From: Trichobilharzia szidati
Lineage: Eukaryota > Platyhelminthes > Trematoda > Strigeidida > Schistosomatidae
Direction: 5' to 3'
DNA length: 64,000 bases
Assembly (NCBI GenBank): GCA_944472155.2
Contig: OX235279.1
Coordinates: 60,795,564-60,859,563, forward strand
The notes under the pieces were generated by a model. It ran no database searches. It saw only the letters and a program-made list of their open reading frames with translations, and had not been told where the DNA came from. The position numbers and the translations under genes are program-made. How positions within the stretch are numbered: the stretch's first letter is position 1; each line of letters opens with the position of its first letter. Positions 1-12,176 of this stretch are shown piece by piece.

Positions 1-1685
1 TTTAACAACTGGGTCTTTTACCTTTTCAGCGAATGGGCAAACTAGTTTATTAGTCTTATTATCTAGATATTAATCTTTCCTTCAGGCGATATCATTTTGT
101 CTCAAAAACTGTGTAGTGCTGGAAATATAAGTAGATAATAAGAAATATATATACAATTCAGTATTCATCAGTATTTTTAGTAAATAAATACATCCAGTTG
201 TCGGCAAATTGATTCGATTGTTTACATCATCAATCGTTATTGAGAAGTTACCTAATCTATCAGCTTTTTATGTGTACGCGTGCATTTACACCCTACACAT
301 ACACACACATCTCAAACTAAGTAAACTTGATGTCAGCTAAATGAAAAGAATTTCGTCGTTTCTTTTAAGTATACCACCTTTAACGCATTATAGATTAATT
401 GTTATCACAGTTATATCTACGTGGAAGAGTGTCTGAATTTCTTGGAACTTACATTTCTTCACTCATAAGACACTTTGTTAGGGTGAATGAAAAAATTTTC
501 AACATCAATAGATTATACTCATCGGATTTGTAAATAGCTGTTTTCTTATTTTATTAACATAGTTAATCATTTTATGATATTTCGCTAGAAAACAATTTGA
601 GGCTAAGTAGCTGGTGACTCATTTAGGTTATATATATCTTTGGTTTCGTCTAACAGCAGGATTCTGAACACGCATTTCCACGTCTTTATTTGTTTTCCAC
701 TAGTTAGGTATTCTAATTTATTATATGATAAAGGCATATATTTCCCTGCGATACAATGGTGCTTTAATAAATACACTGCTCTAACCAACTAGCACAATGC
801 TTCTTCGTTTATGAGCATAACGTGTACCCATATTTCCTAACACATTACAACGTGGCGATATCAAGATAACAAGAATTGGATAGTTGGATAAACAGTATCT
901 TTGTTTAACTATTTTAAACGTGATTTAAGAGTGCCAAGAAGTCTAGAAATGATAATAATTCCATCGTCAGTGGTACAAACACCGAAATAATATTTATCCA
1001 TTAGAGCGAAAAAATAAACAAATCTGAGACGTATTTCACTTTGGCCTAGAAGTAAGCGACGAAACATTTACGTCATAAAATCTGTCTACAGTGAAGTGAG
1101 ACAAGCACAATCGGCTTTTTTAAGTACTTTTAGTAATTCGATATAAAATTCACCTGGTTAGCTGAAGCCACATCTCAGTGTGTTTATTTGTTACTTCAAA
1201 AATTTAAATTATTCCAATAGAGTCAATATTTACAACCTCAAAGTTAAACAACTGAAAGTAAACATAGTTGAAGATCCTTTCCAATCTTGAATAAAACAGA
1301 GGAAATGTCTCCTTATGACATTTACTACTGGTCATGGAGAAAACTGACGGAGCACTTGTAATAAACGTTATTTCTGATTAGATGAATCTAGGGGGTGATC
1401 AACCACTTTACTTGTTTATTGTCAGATTTATCTTGAAAGAATCAGCTCCTTGCTTAAACTCGTCAGGGCATTTCAATACTCTGGCCACTCAATTGCAAAA
1501 GTGTTTACGAAGTCGTCAACAGATGAGTGGAAATCCACAGCCTATTTGCATTTATCTTAACAAGTTTATTCATGGATTCTCATTTTACTACCGACGAAAT
1601 GTCGAAATTCAACTTGTATTCTGCATTTGCAAATGAATATCAATGATATATGGACATTAAATTCATTTACTTACTTACTTTCTAG
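1..1685. other. EGFR-like gene intron, no gene seen
   Basis: AT-rich sequence upstream of the first visible exon. Short open frames here (for example 603-788 minus and 1382-1636 plus) have no recognisable domain and look like chance. A short CA-rich run lies near 295-312. Confidence 0.6.
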
Positions 1686-1832
1686 GTGTTACACTATGGG
1701 AAATATTTACGTTTGGCAAAAGACCTTACGAAGATGTCGATACTGTGGATATCAAGGACCATGTAATCAAAGGTGGACGCCTGACACAACCAGATATATG
1801 CACCTTAGACGTATATATGGTCTTAGTTAAAT
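1686..1832 (+). CDS. EGFR-like exon: kinase C-lobe
   Basis: The exon follows a pyrimidine-rich acceptor ending ctttctag and ends at T|gtaagt. It starts with two bases that complete a glycine codon and reads [18 protein letters not shown], then [20 protein letters not shown]. This covers the helix-F to helix-H region of a tyrosine kinase, with the WEIxTFG and CTxDVYM signatures of the EGFR family. It ends after one base of the Cys codon that the next exon completes. Confidence 0.9.
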
Positions 1833-4800
1833 GTAAGTAAATCAGTTGAACAAACAAGACGAGAGCATTTCTTACGTGCTTATTTTTTTTATTGAGTAAT
1901 TCCTGTTATTTCTGCAGGTTTTACACGGTAGATTACATGAAAAACCCTAAACCTACTTTAACTTTCACAAATTCGGTTATTTCAGTCAACCTATTCTGGA
2001 GAAAAGCTCATTATTGTTACTGACAGTGTCATTATTGAAAAAAAGAACAATAAGTTCAGCAAAGATATCTTTTCAGTGATTTCGTTCTCAAAAGCTGTAC
2101 AATCGCATTTATATGCATAAGTTTACATAGATACAATTATTATTTATTTAATTCCATATTTTAATGAAGGCGATTAAAGGTGATAATAATTTTCGACTTG
2201 ACATGAAAGTTTGAAGGTGTGAGTATAGATCACAAGGGGCTTAGAGACAAGATTACACAGGATTAAAAAATAGTTACGTTGTACTTAAAATAGGTTTTTT
2301 TTAATGAATACAGGTGTAAACAGGATGAGCACGGAAACAAGTTGAGATAATAGTTGTTTTCTTATATTTTTTTAATAATTGAAATAATTTTTTAGACTTG
2401 ATGTGAAAGTTCAACGGTGTGAATACAGATTATAAGGGGCTTAGAAACAAAGTTATTTGGATTAGAAAATAGTTTTTAACGAATAGAGGTGTAAATGGGA
2501 TGAGCATGGAAAAGAATTGAAATAATAATATTTTATAAGTGAAAGTGAACAAAGGAAAAGAAAAACATTGAAGGGGGTGAACAAAAGAGACCTAAGGAAA
2601 CAAACTAAACTAGATCCATGGTAAATGTACAGGTTGAAGACACAGCTTCGGTTTTTCGACGCACATGGCGAGGGCTTTTGGAGTACAAAGAAGTCAGAAA
2701 CACACTGCCTTTGGTAGATTTTCGTTTACTTTGAATATGACTCTGAATGATGAGTTAGTTGAGATGCTGTGACAGGTATTGATGAGGTTTTTAGTTAAGG
2801 CGCTTCTGATTGGACCATTCTCTACTCTTTGCAGCCAGGCTGGATGATGTTCTCTAACACTTTTTGATAAGACCCGGATAGAACAACCTATGTACCTAGC
2901 TCCACACGAGCAAGCAAACTGATATATGCATACTGAAGTGGTCATATGCGGAAGTCTGTCCCACACATTAATTCAAAGAAGTGGGAGGCTGGAGAATGTC
3001 ACGCTTAGAGTTGCTGTAAAAAAGGTCATCTTTAGGGAACTGGAGATTCTCCTATTAAGGATATCCGCTGCTAGGTTCCCCCTGAAGTTCAGATTCAAAT
3101 ATACTGTTTTATTTGCCACTGAAGTGCTTTCTTCCCTTTTGGCTTTGGTTTCATGTTCTTATCGACGAAATGTGCCTGATATCCGTCTTGAACCAAGATA
3201 TTTTTGAGAAATAGAAGCCCTTCTTCTTAGCAGTCACTACTGCAAATTCTTCTGATACGGTGGGCCGGCGAGATGACGAGAGCTCTTTTACGACTGACTG
3301 GCTTTAGGAGTTTGTCAGTTCACCATTCCAAGATGGTTTTCTATGGAAAGATCTTTTCATAGTTCCATCGTCTCTTCTTGCCTATTCGACATCCAGAAAT
3401 GGAATGTTTGATTCGTTTCCAACTTCCATTGTAAGTTTAACTAAAGGATGGTGATTGTTAAACTCCTGTAAGACACAATTTAAATCAGAACCATCTTGAC
3501 AAACTATGAAATTGTCATCGACGTTCCTTTTGTACACCAGCAATTTGTCCATTGCTGATTTTAAGATCCCACTTTCCATACTGACCTTAAAGCAGTATGC
3601 CGAAAGTGAACCAAGGGGAGAGCCTTTGGCAATCCTGCCTTTTTGTCTCTAGATATCATCGTTGAAGGTAAATTGTACATTAAATGTGCACCCCAGTAAC
3701 ATGTCTTTTAGGCATGAGGTTGCCATTCCGATGCTCAGATTCCTGTCCTCCATATATTTTCAAAGGATACAAATTTTTTCTGTGAGTGGCACACTGGTAA
3801 ACAGAGGCTCTTTGTTCAACGATTTAATTATTGCTCCAAGATCATACCTTATTGAGATAATAGTTGATCACTTCTTTGAGTTAGTAGATGAACTTCGCTC
3901 ATCATTTTGAAAATGACCCGGAATTCGTAGTGGATAAACAGTTTGATAATGAGAAACCTTTTCCGTGATCAGCTATTGGCTTTTTCGAAACTTTATTTAA
4001 AGCCAATAACTGCATTTTTTAGGAATGAGTCTCTTTGCTGAACTGCTTGTTCTTATTTCGATATATGAAGGGTTGAGGATGGCAGTAAAAATCAAGAGTT
4101 GCTGAGATTTAAGCAGTTTTGTACAAATTAGCATAATAAACATTACCAGTTAATTTATTTATTGTTAGACCAATCATTTACAGCTGAATATTCACTTATA
4201 CAAATATCTGTTCTAAAATGAACTGATCTTGTTGATTTCCCTACTTAGTTGCATTTTGAGTAGCTTCATATGCTAGTAGATATATACAAATTTTATAAAT
4301 AATGGAAGGTAACCAGTTTCTGCGTATCGCCTATCAAATTGCTGGATGATGATTTCGACACAAAATACTAGGTGTACAGAGAAGATATGTTTTTCGCAGT
4401 CTGATTCTCTTCAGACGTAAATTCGAAATTTTATATATTTTCTTGCTAGAACATATCATAGTCACAAGACGAAACTAAATAGTGACAATAGGACATGAGA
4501 ACGGTTTACTAAAAGTTGAAGGAAAATCACAGAATGGACCGAAAATTGGTAAGACTTGACAATGAGATTGAGTAATATTTTATATAATTTTGAGAGACAA
4601 ATCATGATTAAGAAATGCATTGAAACAATAAAAATGCTGTTTTGCACCTGAAAATGAAGACAAAAATATTAGGTGAAGATGAAAATTGGAAAACAGCTGC
4701 TTAATTCCATGAGAGATACAGGAATCTGGTGAGTTCTTTTTGGCCATAAAACTCTGTTTTATTCACTCATATAAGACAACCTTGGCTACGTAAGAAAGTC

Positions 4801-7800
4801 AGGAACATATGGTCATGGGTAGATTTCTGTCAGACAACAAGTTCAGTGTATACTATTCGCTAAATAACATTTTACATAGTATTGTTCCTGTACAAAAAAT
4901 GTTCGAATTAGTCTTATTTAATAGTGAGTTTTATATTATAATATTGAAGAGTTTTAAGGGTAGTAGTATTCTTGTATTCTCTCTCCTTCGTCCTGTAGGT
5001 TGGATGGAAGATTATGAGTCTCGTCCTACGTTCATTGAACTAATGCGTACATTTAACAACTTTTGCAAAACTCCTGGACGTTACCTGTACATTGAAGTAA
5101 GTTCAGTAATCAATGAAACCCAATAAATTGGTGTCTAATATTGTGCAAGAACCTATTTTCAGATGTTTTCTGCCGTGATTGATTTCAGTGTTACACTGTT
5201 AACTATCCTTGATCGGATAAATGCATATAATTAGTCAATTTTATTTGTGAAATCTTTGTCACACTACAAAGTACTATATTGAGATATCTTATTAACTCAT
5301 AGATGACTCTCTTTCTGAACCACTGTTGTGATGATGTCCTCCGATTCCGTTCATTCCATTACACAAAATAATCATCACCCATTTGAAGACTAGCATTTCT
5401 CTTAGATCAGAAAATTTTTCATGTACCAATTATCAAAAGTATCATGTTAGTAGCAAAACCTTTATCTTGTGTTCTTAGTTCTCAACATAGCTAGCAGAAA
5501 GAAACTTCAGATTATTCTTGGTAGTGTTCAGAACTTGTAGGAAAAAAAGGAACTCGACTGTTCAACACTGATTCACTTTTACTTTGTGTGACTCAGGGAT
5601 GTGTAGTGGAGTTTTCAGTGTTTTAAGAATAGTTCCCGGGTTATTTGGAGCTTTTCTGTTGTGCTGTCAATACATACGTTTTTTGAGTTTGCTATACGGC
5701 CATATTCGTTAGATAAGTTCTATATCTTTTTGCCTGGATAACCTCGACCTTTTATTTTACTCAAATATACTGCTAACCAGAGCACATTTTCAATTAAGTG
5801 AGTCCTTAATTCGTGTTTATCGTCAGTATTTACAGGTTACGTAGAGTACTGTGTTATTGGGTAACAAGGTTGATTAGCTTAGTAAGGACTGGTAAAGTGT
5901 AGCTTATCAACAGAACTACCAGTGCCTCATAGATGTTATATTTACTATGCAGACTAAAAGATATCTAATCCCAGAAAGATGTACAATATACAGGCATTCA
6001 TTATTCATTCATCATTAAGACAAAACTCATAAAAATGCTTAACATCTGTCGCGACATAGAATCAGCTACATTTAACGCTAAATTTATATATTCTAAAAAC
6101 TTCATTTCCGTCTGCACAGAAAACTGTTCAATTTCTGTTTTGAAAAAAATATTGAAAAAAAAATTTCATACATTCGGTTCCCATGATAAATGTCGATAGA
6201 GAAAGAAAGATCAGATTTGCAGCATGAAATGATATCATTCTATTTCACAGGTTCTCATCAGCTGCAAACTACCTGAAATTACAATGGTTATAATAATAGT
6301 TCATACTTCAATGTTTGAAAGGTAATAGTGAAAACACTATAAGATGAACGCATCCGGAATATAAGTATTACAATTTTTAGTTTAAGTTACCATCAATTTA
6401 TACGCTATCAAACTATGAAAAAAAGGTAGACATTATCTGTAAAGAAACAGATCTATTGCCATTACCGGAAATAGAGATTAAGCGCCTACTAATTCTTTGC
6501 TCAAAAGACATCCAATTCAAACTCAGCAACCAATTCTACCGACAAATTGATGGGTTCGCCATGAGTTCACCTCTAGGACCTATTCTAGCCGACATCTTCA
6601 TGGGTTATCTCGAACAGACGCAACTGGGTGACTCTATCAATGAAACAACATACTATCGTTGATATGTCGATGATACGTTTGTTGTTTGTAACGACATGAG
6701 TCAAGCATCCGTATTATTTGACCGCCATAATGAGATCCACCGAAACATTAAATTCACTATGGAATATGAACACAACGACGAGTTTAATTTCCTGGACCTA
6801 AATGTGAAAAGAAGAAACGATGGAACGGTTGACAAGTCCATCTACAGAAGAAAACCTGGACTGGGCAATCAATATCTTTACTACAACAGCTTCTACCCTA
6901 TAAGCTATAAGCAGGGATTAGTAAGGACACTGTACGACAGGGCGAGGAAGTTATTTTTGCTTAACAAGGTAAAAGAAGAATTAAGCTTTGTTGAGAAATG
7001 CCTTAAGGAAAACGGGTATCCAAAAGGATTTATCCTAAAGTACAGCAAAGAAAGAGATGAGAAAGAGAAGTATCCAACAGTTGAAAAGAAGAAAGTGTTC
7101 ATTTGCCTCCCATACAAAGGAGAAGCAGTATCGAAAAAGATGGAAAAGAGGATGAAAGGAGCAATAAAGAGATGCTTCCCTGCAGCTAAGTTGGTGGCAC
7201 TTTACAGCACTACTTCTATAAGCCAATCAAAACTAGATAAGCAACCTGCTGGTGTTACCTCCAACTGCATTTATAAATTTACGTGCACCTGCCGCAGCAA
7301 GTACATTGGAAGGACAGAAAGAAAGGCCTCTGTCCGGTTTTCAGAACGTATTCCAAGAAACTTATGCTTAAAGGAAGCAGATATTTACGAAGTGTTATTA
7401 CGAGACACATGGTGGATACGGGTTTTTTTTGTCGAGATTTCCAAATCCTTCAAAATATTAAACAACAACGAATCTACTAAGATTTGCTGAAGCAATTGCA
7501 ATCAAACGCTTCAGACCAAACTTATGCACACAGAAAGAGAGTGTAGTCAATCTCTCACTGCCTTGGGAACCATATTAATTTCATTACACTGATTATTCAT
7601 ATACACTAGTGAGCTCAGCTCACTGAGCAAGTTTTCAATTTGCTGAAATTTAACGTTCTTGAGTTGCCATGTTGACGTACAAGCTAACACTGTTTATTAG
7701 ATTTTTCCGTTTTCTGTCTTCTCTCATCACCCCCTTTTTTCATAGTTTGATAGCGTATAAATTGATGGTAACTTAAACTAAAAATTGTAATACTTATATT

Positions 7801-10800
7801 CCGGATGCGTTCATCTTATAGTATTTTCACTATTACCTTTCAAACATTGAAGTATGAAGTATTATTATAACCGTTGTAATTTTAGGTAGTTTGCAGCTGA
7901 TGAGAACCTGTGAAATAGAATGATATCATTTCATGCTGCTAATCTAGTCTTTCTTTATTAAAAAAAAACTTCTCAAATATCTGTTCTTCATTAAGAACAG
8001 GATTCCCTTTTTTGCTTAAATACCTGACTTACTTTTTACTTTCATCTTACATAATAGTCTCTTGGTTAAATACTTTTACCACCGATTGAAGAATGAGAGG
8101 AAATTAATTTAATACTTTTTAATGAAGAAAAGATTTCTTTAGACAACAGAAGGACTAAACTTAGTAAGACAATTTCTCTGATCCCATAAAATATTCAGAC
8201 TTATAAAAAGTGTAAACAAAAGGTGAACCTCAACATTTCAAAAAAACCAGTATATAGACTACTGTTACTTTCATCATATACAGTGGCAAATTTTCACTCT
8301 TTACATTTGGAAAGCCAAAAAGGCTGTTTACTAGACAATGAAAATTATTTTTTTATGCAGATAGAGTAAACTCTTAGTAAAATCTGTACTGAATAGGATA
8401 TCTTCTTGGAATGTGTGAACAAACTATTTTGAAGACTGATCGCATGCTATCGTTGACTGATTTGGCTACCGATGAAACAAATGGCAAGAAGTTTACGTTT
8501 AAAATTTTCGGCCATTTCGGTGTCATGGAATTCACTGTTGCTGAGGTGTTTCAAAAGTAAGACTTCTGAATAATAAGGAATAATAAAAAGACAGTTGCAG
8601 CGTAGAAAATTTTCTTTTCGACGAAGTCATCAACTAGGCTGTACATTCGTGTAATTATAATAAATGGGTGGGTGTAAAATAAAAAAACATCTGGGCATAG
8701 CCAAGGCACTAGCCATCCAGAAGCTCAAACCCATGCTATGTATCTAAAAGATATGCGTCCAACCCTTGTCCCTGCCATGGTCATCATAAACAGGTAATTC
8801 CTTTAATAGTAACTATCCCACTATTGCCTTTCTTATCCAAACTTCCTGTTTATTCATGTTATTTTTAGTTTTCTTAACACCTATTCACACTACCACATTT
8901 TCATATCCGAACTTCCTGTCTATTTTATCATTTTATTATTTCTACATATTTAATCCCTAATTGCACAATATGTCAGTCGTCTCAGTAATTATGATGCTAC
9001 TTTGTTTGAGTTTTATCTGTCCCCCTGCTTATTATGGCATTTTAATTCGTAATTGTAATTTTATTAATTTGACCCTTGACGGGAAATTATTCTGAAACTT
9101 TCCCACCCATTTATTATAATTACACAAATGTACAACCTAGTTGATGACGTCGTCGAAAAGAAAATTTACTTCTGAATAAGTAATAGCGACCGCTGAATTT
9201 GAAGTAACATATTCACTGTGATGCTTGTACACTGAAGTAAATAAAAACAGACGTTTATTATTACACTGTCAGTAATTATCTCAGTACTGTAGGCAATGTA
9301 GTTAATGTCAGAAGGGAAGCATTCACACAGAATCACTGTTTTACAAAACATTGGCATCAGTTTGACTTATTGTAAGTAAATAAAAACTTAACAAACCCTG
9401 ATGATATTCTTTGTTTCCTTACCAAAGTTTTCGTATGTAAAGAATGTTTTCTATTTCAGCCACACATTTCTACACCTTATTATATCACTACATATTTTTA
9501 CTTTAACCCGAAATTGGAATAATGAAACAATTTTACAATTTTGTTTTGCAGGGTGACCAATATGCTCTTAACTACTTTCATAATGCAAACTCAGGATCTG
9601 TCAACTTCTCAACTGAATCACACGAACTTCAGCCAATGTTATCAGTTCGAGGCGTCTCCGATGATGGTACAGCATCGAGTAGAAATAATAGTCTACATCG
9701 TCATCACACAATGTTAACAGATACAAGTATGAACAGACCTTATTCTTCAGGAAAGCTACAGAGAGCTTTATCAGACCAGCCAAGTGAAAAATCTGATCCA
9801 TATGGTGTTGGTCAGCTCAATGAGCCTACTGAAACACAACTTTTGCTTCCTACTCGATCAAATAATGGTACCATCGGGAACCATCCTACATGGCAGGCAA
9901 AATCACGCAGAGTAGGTGCTGGAGCCTCAACAAAAGGTTCTGATACCAACTTTTCAGGATTAGGTAGGATTTGGAAAAAGTCAAATGTCAACGAAAAAAC
10001 AAATTCAGATAACATGAGTAAGTATGAATTGCAGTCAATCTACTCCTCAGTTCTTTTACTTTTAACCTGGTTTGAAGAATGCGTTCTACATATTGGAATA
10101 TTGTTTTACTTGAACGGACATCATTCGTTCTGCATTAACTTGTTATGTCTAGTAAATAACTACTATAAGTCAAAACGCGGGTATTTATTCACCAATTCAT
10201 TACAATTTATTTTATTGATTTATGAATTTGCACAGTTGTTACTTCAAATTATTAGTTTCTCTTTTCTTCGAAGGTCCTTCGAACAGGCCCAAGGCGCCTT
10301 TGGCAAGTCGGGAAGATTCTTGGTTAAGCGATATGCCCAAATCGTCAGGACATCCAGAGTCCTTTACCTCATCCGAAGCAACTACCACAGGTAATAATAC
10401 CACTGACATGTCCGGGATATCACCTCCTAGTAATCCATCGCGTAATGAGTTTAACTTTGGGCGTCAAAATTTGGAAGGTATCCAGTTTAACTCTCATAAA
10501 AATGACAGCACAGGTCAGAACTTTGGAGCGAATAATGACGCTGAATATCTGCTTGATCCACCTCCGCCTCCACCTAACCAACAACCAGGTATAACAGACG
10601 ACTACTTACAACCTAAAACTAATGCTCCTTCAAAAAGCCCAAATACATGTGATGGTGGATTAACGAAACAAATGAATTACACCGAGTTGGGTCCACCGAC
10701 GTTTCACAACACACCTACTACAGGTTTGTTCACGTACATATTTCTTTTTTTTTTGTACATTTACATTCATAATTTCTTTGCCTTCAAAGTTTATTTTGAT

Positions 10801-12176
10801 TTGGAATATTTTACCATTAATTTACTAAAAGAAACTTCGTAAATAATGCGGAGTGTCGTGTAACAGCGATTCACTTCCGTGCAATATAATATTAGTTCTC
10901 ATGAGCGTCATTTCTAATCCGGTTAATTCAGCTCAGAATTTTGCATTGTTTGAAATAAATGATGAATCTGTGAATTCATAAGTTTGCCAGTATACTGAGC
11001 AAATGGGACGATACGACGGAAATTACTGAGTAGCATTACTAAGATTCTAATGTTTTCAGCCCTAGTTGATGACGCAGTTGTTTAAGTAAGGATATACTAT
11101 AAAAACAGACCGAATTACGTGAGGCATTGAAAAGTTCATCGCCTTAACTAAACAATAAGCTGAACATAATCTCGATGAAAGTGAGCAAAATACATAAGTA
11201 TCAGTTTAACTGATATGATTAATTGATTATGCAGAAGCTGATTTAAAGTGTTAGATAAAAGTTATTAAACCCTGCACATGAAGGAAATGAAAATAGAATT
11301 CAATATGAAAAGTCTCCATTCGGTAATGAGGCAGTTATTATCAACAAAAACTCACAGCATGTTACGCAGTCAGATCCTACCACCAACCATTACTAAACCT
11401 TTTCTTTAATAAACAATATTTACATCTATACATGCACCTTATTAAAGAATGAGAACTAATTTGTCAGATAAACTAAAAAATTTCCCTTTTCCTGTACACC
11501 TGCCAGTCAAGTGGAATTCTTAGGAGAGAAATTTCTCAAGTATTGGTTTTCTGTAAGGATTTCGTTTGATTGGTTGGACGATTTCATCATGAGCCTACCT
11601 CAGTTAGGGAACCATTGGAAAACATGGGAGTACTGGATAGCTGTTTCCTCCTAGTTCGGTACTTTTCATCAGTACGCACCTGCCGGGGGTCGAACCCAGG
11701 ACCTTTTAGATACTAGGCGAGCTCGTAGACCATTAAGCCACTGTGACCCTAACAACATCTCAATGGATTTTCATTATCAAATATAAGTTGATTATTGCTT
11801 TAATCTATAAAGTGCTATGCGTCTTAGAATGGACCTATTAAGCGATCATCTCTAAGTAGTGCTTCACAATATAGCTCTGAAATTGTTACAACTGACTGTC
11901 TAATTGTCAGTCGAGCAGAAAACAGTCACTCGTGCCCTTAATTTTATTCCTTTGTTTTACTTTTCAGATGAATATTTAAACCCAAATATACAACAACCAG
12001 AAGAGTACTTATCTCCAATTCTTAGTGGATTTGGTGTAACCAATCCAGAGTACTTAATGTACCCCAATAGCGGTCAACAGGAATGCGATCAGGAGAATAT
12101 ATCGAAACAAATCAGGAATACCACTAGTGACTCAACATATTCGTCGAAGAATCAGAATAAAACAAACCAGGAATAA
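1686..12176 (+). CDS. EGF-receptor-family receptor tyrosine kinase, 3' part (five exons)
   Basis: This is the C-terminal part of an EGFR/ErbB-type receptor tyrosine kinase; the extracellular, membrane and N-lobe exons lie outside the window. Five exons (1686-1832, 4999-5096, 9552-10017, 10274-10723, 11968-12176) join with matching phases (1, 0, 1, 1) and encode about 456 residues. The first two give the end of the kinase C-lobe, including [18 protein letters not shown] and [17 protein letters not shown], which match EGFR closely in order and spacing; the third starts GDQ, as EGFR has QGDE after the kinase. The rest is a low-complexity cytoplasmic tail with tyrosines in AEYLLDP, DDYLQP, DEYLNP, EEYLSP and PEYLMYP settings, which in ErbB receptors are adaptor-docking sites once phosphorylated. 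Introns hold two Penelope-like elements, a MITE-like element and a SINE. The family call is firm; equivalence to the published schistosome EGF receptor is inferred. Confidence 0.9.
2184..2540. repeat. Imperfect tandem duplication next to a PLE
   Basis: Two diverged head-to-tail copies of about 200 bp. Both contain gacttga.atgaaagtt, then aaggggcttag, then ggtgtaaa..ggatgagca. The block sits at the 3' side of the minus-strand Penelope-like fragment at 2.64-4.08 kb and may be its duplicated tail. Confidence 0.6.
2640..4080 (-). mobile_element. Penelope-like element fragment (RT and GIY-YIG parts)
   Basis: On the minus strand, 3382-3579 reads [18 protein letters not shown] and then IPFLDVE, the PLE reverse-transcriptase C motif (usually YVDD; the Tyr is Asn here) and the FLDV motif that follows it. 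Further on, 2694-2966 reads [17 protein letters not shown], the PLE GIY-YIG endonuclease with a CxC before the YIG. Frames are broken between these pieces, so this is a dead copy inside the EGFR-like intron. Confidence 0.8.
4999..5096 (+). CDS. EGFR-like exon: end of kinase domain
   Basis: The acceptor is tcctgtag and the donor gaa|gtaagt. It reads (C)[18 protein letters not shown] and continues to PGRYLYIE, matching the CWMxDxxSRPxFxEL...RYLxIQ end of ErbB kinase domains. The SRP arginine of the conserved kinase subdomain XI is present. It ends in phase 0, which the next exon fits. Confidence 0.92.
6201..6426. repeat. Left inverted repeat of the PLE
   Basis: Reverse complement of 7733-7957 with few differences, ending at ctatgaaaaaaagg next to the PLE coding part. 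It carries the hammerhead-like motif on the minus strand at 6214-6270. Confidence 0.88.
6214..6270 (-). ncRNA. Hammerhead-ribozyme-like motif, left arm copy
   Basis: Mirror copy of the motif at 7889-7945. Here the stem I return strand is gctgcaaatc, so stem I can reach about nine pairs, one more argument that the fold was once selected. The same reservations on stem II and the cleavage-site base apply. Confidence 0.45.
7733..7957. repeat. Right inverted repeat of the PLE
   Basis: Begins ccttttttcatagtttg and is the inverted partner of 6201-6426; the arms can be aligned over their full length. The hammerhead-like motif is on the plus strand at 7889-7945. Confidence 0.88.
7889..7945 (+). ncRNA. 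Hammerhead-ribozyme-like motif in the PLE inverted repeat
   Basis: The sequence has CAG-CTGATGA, eight bases, then GAAA, followed by a 20-base near-palindrome centred on atgatatcat that could form stem III (or pair between two copies), then a return strand (ctgc) able to pair with gcag as stem I. PLE terminal repeats are known to carry minimal hammerheads. Weak points: the eight-base stem II pairs poorly, and a G sits where the cleavage-site base (not G) is expected. Likely a degenerate ribozyme. Confidence 0.45.
8607..9167. mobile_element. MITE-like element with ~65-bp terminal inverted repeats
   Basis: A 561-bp unit with ends that are inverted copies: left 8607-8675 and right 9102-9167, both reading inward as aaattttcttttcgacga.gtcatcaactagg, then gtgtaattataataaatggg. 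The interior has no coding potential and contains two copies of tatcc(a/g)aacttcctgt. I see no certain target duplication. It lies in the intron before the third EGFR-like exon. The superfamily is not recognised. Confidence 0.7.
9552..10017 (+). CDS. EGFR-like exon: proximal cytoplasmic tail
   Basis: It begins after ttgttttgcag with GDQYALNYF, the place where ErbB receptors have QGDE. The remaining residues are serine-, asparagine- and threonine-rich with no fold I recognise, typical of a receptor tail. The donor is ATGA|gtaagt, leaving one base of a split serine codon. An open frame runs on into the intron to 10394, but the strong donor and the next exon's matching phase argue that this read-through is not coding. 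Confidence 0.85.
10274..10723 (+). CDS. EGFR-like exon: tail with polyproline and docking tyrosines
   Basis: The acceptor is ttcttcgaag and the donor ACAG|gtttgt. It encodes a Ser/Asn-rich tail segment with AEYLLDP followed by six prolines, then DDYLQP and NYTEL. The prolines suggest an SH3 or WW contact and the tyrosines SH2/PTB docking, by analogy with ErbB tails. The open frame upstream of 10274 and downstream of 10723 is intron. Confidence 0.85.
11566..11757 (-). mobile_element. tRNA-headed SINE with hammerhead relic (S-alpha type)
   Basis: Read on the minus strand it starts with a tRNA-like head (gtggcttaatggtctacgag as A-box region, ggttcgacccc as B box), followed by ctgatga, a decayed stem II (gtaccgaactagga) and gaaac, then ccagtactcc. 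This order, tRNA-like promoter then hammerhead, is that of the schistosome S-alpha repeats. It sits in the last EGFR-like intron. Confidence 0.7.
11968..12176 (+). CDS. EGFR-like terminal exon
   Basis: It opens after tttgttttacttttcag; two bases complete an Asp codon and give DEYLNPN, EEYLSP and NPEYLMYP, which strongly recall the NPEYLN/YLNP autophosphorylation motifs of vertebrate ErbB tails (YLNP fits the pYxN Grb2-type site). The protein ends in a polar Asn/Gln/Ser stretch at TAA 12174-12176. Confidence 0.9.

Larger units (their letters stand above)
6201..7957 (+). mobile_element. Penelope-like element with long inverted terminal repeats
   Basis: A compact insertion in the EGFR-like intron. 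The coding part starts near 6420 and runs to about 7560: the RT stretch [20 protein letters not shown], then [18 protein letters not shown], and then the GIY-YIG endonuclease [17 protein letters not shown] single in-frame TGA (6661-6663) lies just before YVDD, probably a CGA-to-TGA change, and a frameshift near 7380 moves the last part ([12 protein letters not shown]) to another frame. The N-terminal RT third is missing. It is bounded by inverted repeats of about 225 bp. Confidence 0.85.

Noticed and set aside
10018..10394. Extension of the EGFR-like coding exon through an open frame
   Set aside because: A gtaagt donor at 10018 and a phase-matched exon at 10274 in another frame show that it is intron.
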